Below are positions 58,098 to 64,000 of a stretch of 64,000 bases of DNA, in pieces. The position numbers and the translations under genes were made by a program. Below the pieces are notes generated by a model. The model saw only the letters and a list, made by a program, of their open reading frames with translations. It was not told where the DNA came from and did no database searches. Positions within the stretch are counted from its first letter, which is position 1; each line of letters opens with the position of its first letter. This DNA comes from Nageia nagi (taxonomy: Eukaryota; Pinophyta): contig JBITNC010000001.1 in the NCBI GenBank assembly GCA_050084985.1, positions 58,652,001 to 58,716,000 on the forward strand. Direction: 5' to 3'.

Positions 58098-58156
58098 TAT
58101 TAAGAATAACATTACATCATAGGTAAAATGTTTAAGGTAGTAGTTGTTAATTAATG
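58098..58156 (+). repeat. LTR-start fragment related to the chromovirus insertion site
   Basis: TATTAAGAATAACATTACATC and the following TTTAAGGTAGTAGTTG run parallel to the sequence formed by joining 43465-43498 to 49322-49340. This copy has no insertion between the halves. Confidence 0.5.
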
Positions 58157-58849
58157 ACTAGTAACTCAAATTATTAATCAATGACTAAATTACATGCTTG
58201 ATCCTCACTCACACATTGGTTCATAAGTGGAAAGGTGGATCCTATCTTTCAAATTTCCCATTCTCAATACATCGAATCTAGAGTGACCTGTTTCTTGGTC
58301 AGTTGATTCAAACATGAGAAACTAAGGTTGGCTCATTCGAATAGAAGTTGTTGATTAAGTGATGATACATTGAAGGGTGAGTAGTAGAGAGTTTCTTCTC
58401 TAGCTATCGCATGGTGGCATGATATTTGAGATGAAAGGAGGTAAGTGTTTAACATCATCATCTATTATCACCATCATCATCATCATCTAGATCAAAATTC
58501 ATATATCTTGGAGGTTGGGAGTCCCTATCAAAGATTTTATATCTTAGAGGTTGGTAACCCTTTAGCTAATTAGGATGGATCCTTTCTACTATGGATCATG
58601 TAAACAACCATGGGAATGGAAGGGAGAGCACTTTGGATTAGTAGATTACTCAAGGATAATTATTAACACTTGGATCAAGGTGGTCTGTCATTAGATAAAG
58701 AGAAAGGAAATGAATGGTGAATGACTCCCCTATTGTATGATGGCATTATCTATCCAACCTTCTAAATGCCTCTCAAAATTAATGTTTCTATCATACCTAT
58801 CCATGTAGGTGCTTCGATGATGGATTATTTTTTGGTAGGATATTGATTC
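58157..58849. other. intergenic stretch with short ATC repeats
   Basis: Contains a short ATC/CATCAT microsatellite near 58458-58490; otherwise nothing recognised. Confidence 0.4.
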
Positions 58850-59360
58850 AACAAATTCCCTCACTAAGATATTGATTCAATGAATGCCCTATTAAGTGTT
58901 GATTGAACATGAGCATTGATTGAACAAATGACCCTATAGGCATTGATTGAATGAATACCCTTATAGGAATTGATTGAATGAATTCCCTAGGAGTATTGAT
59001 TGAATGAATACCCCAAGAAATTGATTTAATGAATATCCTTGGAGGAATTGGATTGAATGGAGTCACCCAGGGTATTGATTGAATGAATACCCTTTGAGGC
59101 ATTGATTGAATGAATTCCCTAGGGGTATTGATTGAATGAATGCCCTAGGAAATTTATTGAATGAATATAACCTAGAGGTTTTTCACAAAGTTGCATAGGG
59201 CATTAATTGAATGAATGCCCTTGTAGGCATTGATTGAATGGATTCCCCCCATTGCTAGATCAACAAATATTTCAAATTATTTTAGGGAATTGATTGAATG
59301 AATGTAACATATAGGTGATTTATTCAATGAATGTCCCATACAAGTGATTTATTAAATGAA
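58850..59360. repeat. minisatellite based on ATTGATTGAATGAAT
   Basis: At least fifteen degenerate units, about 25-35 bp apart, of the form (GG)GCATTGATTGAATGAATGCCC. Many units are short inverted repeats (GGGCATT...AATGCCC, best at about 59198-59221). The open stretch across it on the minus strand is repetitive and probably not a gene. Confidence 0.88.
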
Positions 59361-60110
59361 TGCCCTCAATAGTACATGAAAACCTTATGGTGACCAAAAT
59401 GACTCAAAACATAGTTGTTGCACCTGATATAAGAGTACAAAACCCTAGCCAACAACAATGCAAATCATGTAGGTATGTTCAGAGAGAAACCCTTATTCCT
59501 CCTTAAACTTGTTAATGGTTGGGTTTCCTTGATCATTAAACTTGTTAATGCATGGAGTTCCCCTACTTTTTTCTATGTTTAATAGAAAATATATATGAAC
59601 ACTAGGTAGAATGTCTTTTTTGTTGGGTACTCTCTTACACAATGGTCTTGTTTTGGACACTATGCGACCTTCCTTAACTTTATGTATGGTACCTCCTATG
59701 TACATATTCCCAAAATTACCATAGATATATAAATATAAGAGCATTCACAATGACACCCATATTTTAGCATTGTTAGTTTTGCCAATTATTGGTGACTTTC
59801 ATTTCATATTTCAGTTGTTTTTATTGCTTAGTTGGTTGTAATAAGTTCCTGGAATGATCCAAAATATCTTAATAGTATTTATTTGTTATTTCTTTATGTT
59901 GTAAGGTTAGATTATTGTAAGATGTGTGAGATCAAGTACTTTGGCTACTGGAGTTGTAAAGGAAAGTGTTTAATAGAATGTCTTACCCCATTGAAGCCTA
60001 AATAAAGCATATATTTCAATCCCATTTCAAATTATTTCTTTTAGATCTATGAATGTATGATAGTTTTATGATTGTTTACATTAACTTCATTAAGTACATA
60101 CATATATAGG
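59361..60110. other. intergenic stretch, nothing recognised
   Basis: No coding region, repeat boundary or RNA gene seen. Confidence 0.35.
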
Positions 60111-60429
60111 ATCATACTATCCAACTTATAAAAATTGCCACTTCCTGCAAAGCTGTCAAGCAAATCCATCTAGTTTCATGGAAATGTTTGGCCATGGAAA
60201 ATGTCATATACCTATTTGCCATTGCTTCCAAGTTAGCTCCAAATTTTCTTAAAGACTTTGGATACACATATAAAATCTCCAAGTTACCAACTACATTCAA
60301 CACATCCCTTCCTTGATCACATTAAAATCATAGAAATTTAGAAAATAGTCTTTGAAATTTATAAAATAGTCTTTGTTTTTATCAAATTCACCTTTACATA
60401 GGAATTTATTAGTTCAAATAATGAATATG

Positions 60430-61430
60430 CCTCTTTTACAAGTTTTAAAACTTGTTGACAAGTTGCAATACGATAATCACCACATACTCAAAGGGTCTTC
60501 ACAACTCTAATAATGGTTGGAGGGGGAGTCTCTAACAACCTGAATGCAATTGCCAATTTTTTGCTAGATACTAGAAGATAAAGAAAATAATCATTAGCCT
60601 CCATATCATACAACACATGTATTATATTTAGAATATACTATGTTTCCTTCATATCAATTGATAATTTATCCAATTGTCCATAGATATATTGTGTTTATGG
60701 GTGTGGTTTGTCTCCTACAATAAAAGTGTGTACCCTTTTTTCAAATTCAATCCAACTACATCTGGGTATCTTCTTAATTTCTCTATCTTTCAATGATGTC
60801 CTTACTCATAGATCATCACTTCAACATAAATATTTGAAATAAGAACATAAGATGAAGTGTATTTATGTTGCAACAAAAAAAGGATGGTTACCACAAATTC
60901 TACTATTTCTACATTCTTATGTGATTTACAACCAACAAGTAGACACATCCATACTTTTATCTTTTTTATTTCACTTAATAATACAATTTTAGTAACTAAA
61001 AACATTATTTATTTTTAAAACATTTAATAATAGTACTTTTTAGAAAAATGAAATGAAACATGGTTTGCTTTCTACCTAAAAGCATGCACATGTAATTATG
61101 CAATACTTTTTAGATCTTGCATTACTTCGCATCACCAATAATCTCCACAATAACATTCTCAATATTTCAAAATTTGCATCCTTCACAATAATCTTAAAGA
61201 TAAGCTTAGTTGCAGTATGGAAATCATCATATACTCAAAGGTTATTCACAAGTATAATAATTGTTCTAGGTTGAGTCTTTAACTACCAGAATGTAATTGC
61301 TAACTTTTCACTATACTGGCATCACAATAATTCTTTGCCGGTAGCCTCTACAACATGCAACATAAGTATTGTATTTGGAATATAGCCTATTATCTTCATC
61401 TCACTTGATAATTTCTCTAATAAAAGTTAT
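60430..61430. repeat. pair of divergent direct repeats about 0.76 kb apart
   Basis: 60435-60740 and 61195-61420 share phrases in the same order (ATCACCACATACTCAAAG / ATCATCATATACTCAAAG, CTGAATGCAATTGC / CAGAATGTAATTGC, ACATGTATTATATTTAGAATATA / its variant). They could be duplicated exon-like sequence on the minus strand, but no family is recognised. Confidence 0.55.
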
Positions 61431-61951
61431 AATAATGAAAAAATTTAGACTAAATTAGGATCACTTGCAATATTTTACATAATATCATTGTAAGTGTTCA
61501 TATTCAGGTGATAATTGTGAATTTTCTTTGTGAAAATTAGAACTTGATAACTAATAGGAACACATGCTTGATTACTTGTGAATCTCTTATTAATTGTGAT
61601 TTTGATTTCATCATTTATCATGTTTAATATGAAATGGTCTCTACTTCTTTTATCTTCTTCCATATTTAATTAGTACATTATTTCTCTTTATTCTTAGTAG
61701 AAATATTCAAAATGCACATTGTTGTTTGATTTCATCTTAGCATCTTAGGCACATGTTTATAAGAGCATTTGTTGAAACAATACATAGGTGGAAACATAAC
61801 CTTTTATTGATGTTATTTGTGATCTATATATTTACAGTGGACTTCATTGGGCAATGGTTGATATTTTTGCATTTGTTGGCATTTCTATGTTTGTTGTTTA
61901 TGTATTTTTGCAATGAATATATGATGGTTTGATCTTCTTTACTTGTAATAG

Positions 61952-62437
61952 GCCCCTGATCAAAAGAATGTATATGATGAGGAAAGATCATGGCATGTAG
62001 ATAGATTAGCAGGGAACTTGATATATTTTTATGAAATCCTTAGTTTTAGAGTTGTCAGGGATGTCCACTTTTTGAATAAGCCACAGTTTAACCACCATAG
62101 GAATGCATATCACAACTTACCACCTAGTGGAAAATTGCTAAGGAGTAATGCCAAATCCAAATATGATCCTGCCAAATATGCTAGGGTAAGGTGTGATATA
62201 AATAAGGTACTTCAAAGCAATACTAATAATATATATTTTAGAGAGATACATAAAGTGCTAACCAAATACGGGGAAAAGGACTATCATGAACTACCACAAG
62301 AAGCAAAGGATCATATTGAAAAAGAAATAGAAATGTATAACCTACCAAAAAAAAGGAAGATGAGGAATAAAAATGTAATAAATGCATATATATCAAAATT
62401 CATAGTGTTCATACTCTTAGTGCACTCATTATTGTAG
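61952..62437 (+). CDS. candidate exon of an unrecognised gene or transposon
   Basis: Open from just after a good acceptor-like site (CTTCTTTACTTGTAATAG, ending 61951) to a stop at 62435-62437, about 161 codons. The wording is protein-like: NVYDEERSWHVDRLAGNL, RDVHFLNKPQFNHHRNAYHN, SKYDPAKYARVRCDINKVL, DYHELPQEAKDHIEKEIEMY, and a basic tail KKRKMRNK. It is charged and helical, unlike its A+T-rich surroundings, and has no internal stop. I do not recognise the family. A transposase or transposon-borne protein is possible. Confidence 0.45.
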   Translation, partial: APDQKNVYDEERSWHVDRLAGNLIYFYEILSFRVVRDVHFLNKPQFNHHRNAYHNLPPSGKLLRSNAKSKYDPAKYARVRCDINKVLQSNTNNIYFREIHKVLTKYGEKDYHELPQEAKDHIEKEIEMYNLPKKRKMRNKNVINAYISKFIVFILLVHSLL

Positions 62438-62459
62438 ACATAGAATCCTAGGTGAACAT

Positions 62460-63180
62460 AATTTTTGTTTCCTCTTTATTAATAATATTGCTTAAATGAT
62501 TGTTTTTTATGTTTTATGTTGCATTTTTGATTGCTATCTTCCATTTTTCCAATGCAAGAACAAGAGGGAAAAAATCAACAAAATAATGAGGAGCAAACCT
62601 TGGAACAAAACCAAGTTGATCAAAGTGATGAAAATATGAAAACTTCACATGAAGATATGCAAATTCCAGATGAAGATATGTAGGACTCGTACCAGTTTTC
62701 TTTGAGTTAGTTTGTGCAATAATAGGTTGATGTTTTAACAAATTGGTTTTTTTATGTTATAATTGATAATTAGCAAATTGTGATCATAATGTTGTGTTAC
62801 CTCTTTATCAATAATGTTGCTTAAATGATTTTTTTTTTTGCATTTTTTTATGTTTTTCTTCACTTTATCCAATGCAAGAACAAGAGAAACTAAATCAACA
62901 AAACAACAATATGCAAATTCCAGACAAATATATGCAAGGTTATTACTAGTTTGCTTTGACTTAGCCTATGCAACAATAGATTGATGTTTTAATGAATTGG
63001 TTTTTTTATGTTATAATTGCTAATTAGAAACTATGACCATAATATTTTGTTTCCTCTTTATTAATAATGTTGCTTAAATGATTATTTTTTATTTTTTTGC
63101 ATTTTTTATGCTTGTCTTCCCTTTCTCCAATGCAGGAACAACTCCATAACAACCAACAACAACCAACAATAGTAGCAAAC
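62460..63180 (+). repeat. three copies of an intron/exon-like module
   Basis: A block with CCTCTTTATTAATAATATTG, then CTTAAATGATT, a T-rich run and TCCAATGCA(A/G)GAACAA occurs at about 62468-62570, 62800-62890 and 63046-63145. Each block ends in an acceptor-like site followed by Gln/Glu/Asn-rich wording (EQEGKNQQNNEEQ; EQEKLNQQNN; EQLHNNQQQ). This looks like a tandemly duplicated exon with its preceding intron end, in decayed form. Confidence 0.6.
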
Positions 63181-64000
63181 AACTCCATAACAACCAACAA
63201 CAACCATGTTTCAAGTAATGATTATATATATGTAATAAGGATTTAGAATGAACATTCCTCCATTAAAGGATCAACATGTTTTCACAAGAGACACAACATA
63301 AATGAGTTACTTATAAATTTATGCCTCATTGAAATGTAGGAAAAAGAGGCATCAAATGAAGAGGTATCAGATGAAGAGACATCATATGAAGAAGAACACA
63401 AATAAGAAGATGATGATGTTGGGTCCTTCTAGCTAAAATATTGTGCTAGCAAAGATAGAATTCTAAAACTATATGTAGAGGTTATTCTAGGTTCATTCAA
63501 ATAGTGAAATAAAAAAAATGGTTCGATAAATCCTTGTAGTTGTATAGCAATAGTTATTGTTGATTGGCTACTTAAAAACCCATCCATTGTGCCATAAAAA
63601 ATGCACTTGATAACTTGGTATTAGCTGGAGTAAAAGAGTGGAAAAAATTCTTAGAGAATGAATACCTTAAAAAAAATTATTTTTTGATGGTTGTTTTGAT
63701 CTAAAAATAGTATTATATGCTTGGATACATCCCCTCATTATGAATTAAGAGAATTCCTGTACTGGTATGATTAAGATAAAGGTTGTCAAAGAAAAAATGA
63801 AGCATATTGACTTTATGCAATCACTTGACAATATATGGGAATCAATCAGGAATGGTGATAATGATGTTGTTTACATTATTTGGTGGAACCATCATTTTTT
63901 TTATTCTAAAGGTTTGAAATGATGCATTTTATGTTATTGATACCTTGGGGGATATATTGCATGAATGAGGGGGAAAATCATACATACTGAAATTTGACAA
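63181..64000. other. right end of the window, little recognised
   Basis: Near 63340-63405 there is another acidic coding-like phrase (EKEASNEEVSDEETSYEEEH) that may belong to the preceding exon-like module. The rest is A+T-rich without recognised features. Confidence 0.35.

Noticed and set aside
58848-59102. Minus-strand open stretch with repeated FIQSI/FNPI wording
   Set aside because: It is a translation of the minisatellite.
1-64000. CRISPR arrays, tRNA or rRNA genes, bacterial operons
   Set aside because: No regularly spaced direct repeats with unique spacers, no cloverleaf-like sequence and no conserved rRNA stretch were seen; the minisatellites have no unique spacers.

Overview
This window is nuclear DNA from a seed plant with a large, repeat-filled genome. 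It is mostly A+T-rich, old LTR retrotransposons lie inside one another, and only one long, intact-looking host gene is visible. The age of the elements (LTR pairs diverged by several to about 20 percent) and the sparse genes fit a gymnosperm such as a conifer, but that is inference. I see no tRNA, rRNA, CRISPR array or bacterial-type operon.

Layout. 1-8847: minus-strand Ty3/gypsy of the Ogre/Tat type, arranged LTR-internal-LTR-internal and cut by the left edge. 10114-10300: a small foldback (MITE-like) element. 11885-12720: a broken plant-mobile-domain (PMD) sequence. 13740-23430: an old plus-strand chromovirus (Ty3/gypsy with chromodomain). Its integrase was split by a complete 6.2-kb non-autonomous gag-only LTR element (14920-21107, target duplication GTATA). 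That element has an extra ORF before gag, a dispersed GGACCG/CGGTCC hairpin motif and a 133-bp tandem array. 25531-28704: an intronless gene for a TIR-NB-ARC-TPR (TNP/XTNX-type) protein, G+C-richer than its surroundings, with a probable one-base frameshift at its end. 29880-31200: short exon-like islands, not identified. 33600-36882: minus-strand Ty1/copia remains, inserted into the 5' LTR of another Ty3/gypsy element (36883-41331). That element carries an internal inverted repeat and a broken CCR4-NOT subunit NOT2 sequence. 43499-49316: a chromovirus with both LTRs and a TATTT duplication, largely without gag, inserted in a copia LTR; a related unoccupied site is visible near 58098. 50950-55790: a copia-type element (GTTTG duplication) that holds a 2.35-kb insertion with a 17-bp duplication and an A-tail, as made by LINE machinery. 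58850-59360: a hairpin-forming minisatellite. 61952-63420: an unrecognised candidate exon followed by a tandemly repeated intron/exon-like module.

How the parts relate. The gag-only element and the Tat-like tandem share the same unusual primer-binding start (TGGTGAACCC) and the same variant zinc knuckle (C-x2-H-x4-H-x4-C). They therefore look like a dependent element and a member of the lineage that could have mobilised it. Nearly all element reading frames are broken by stops and frameshifts, many consistent with C-to-T decay of methylated DNA. The TNP gene stands apart as sequence under constraint until recently.
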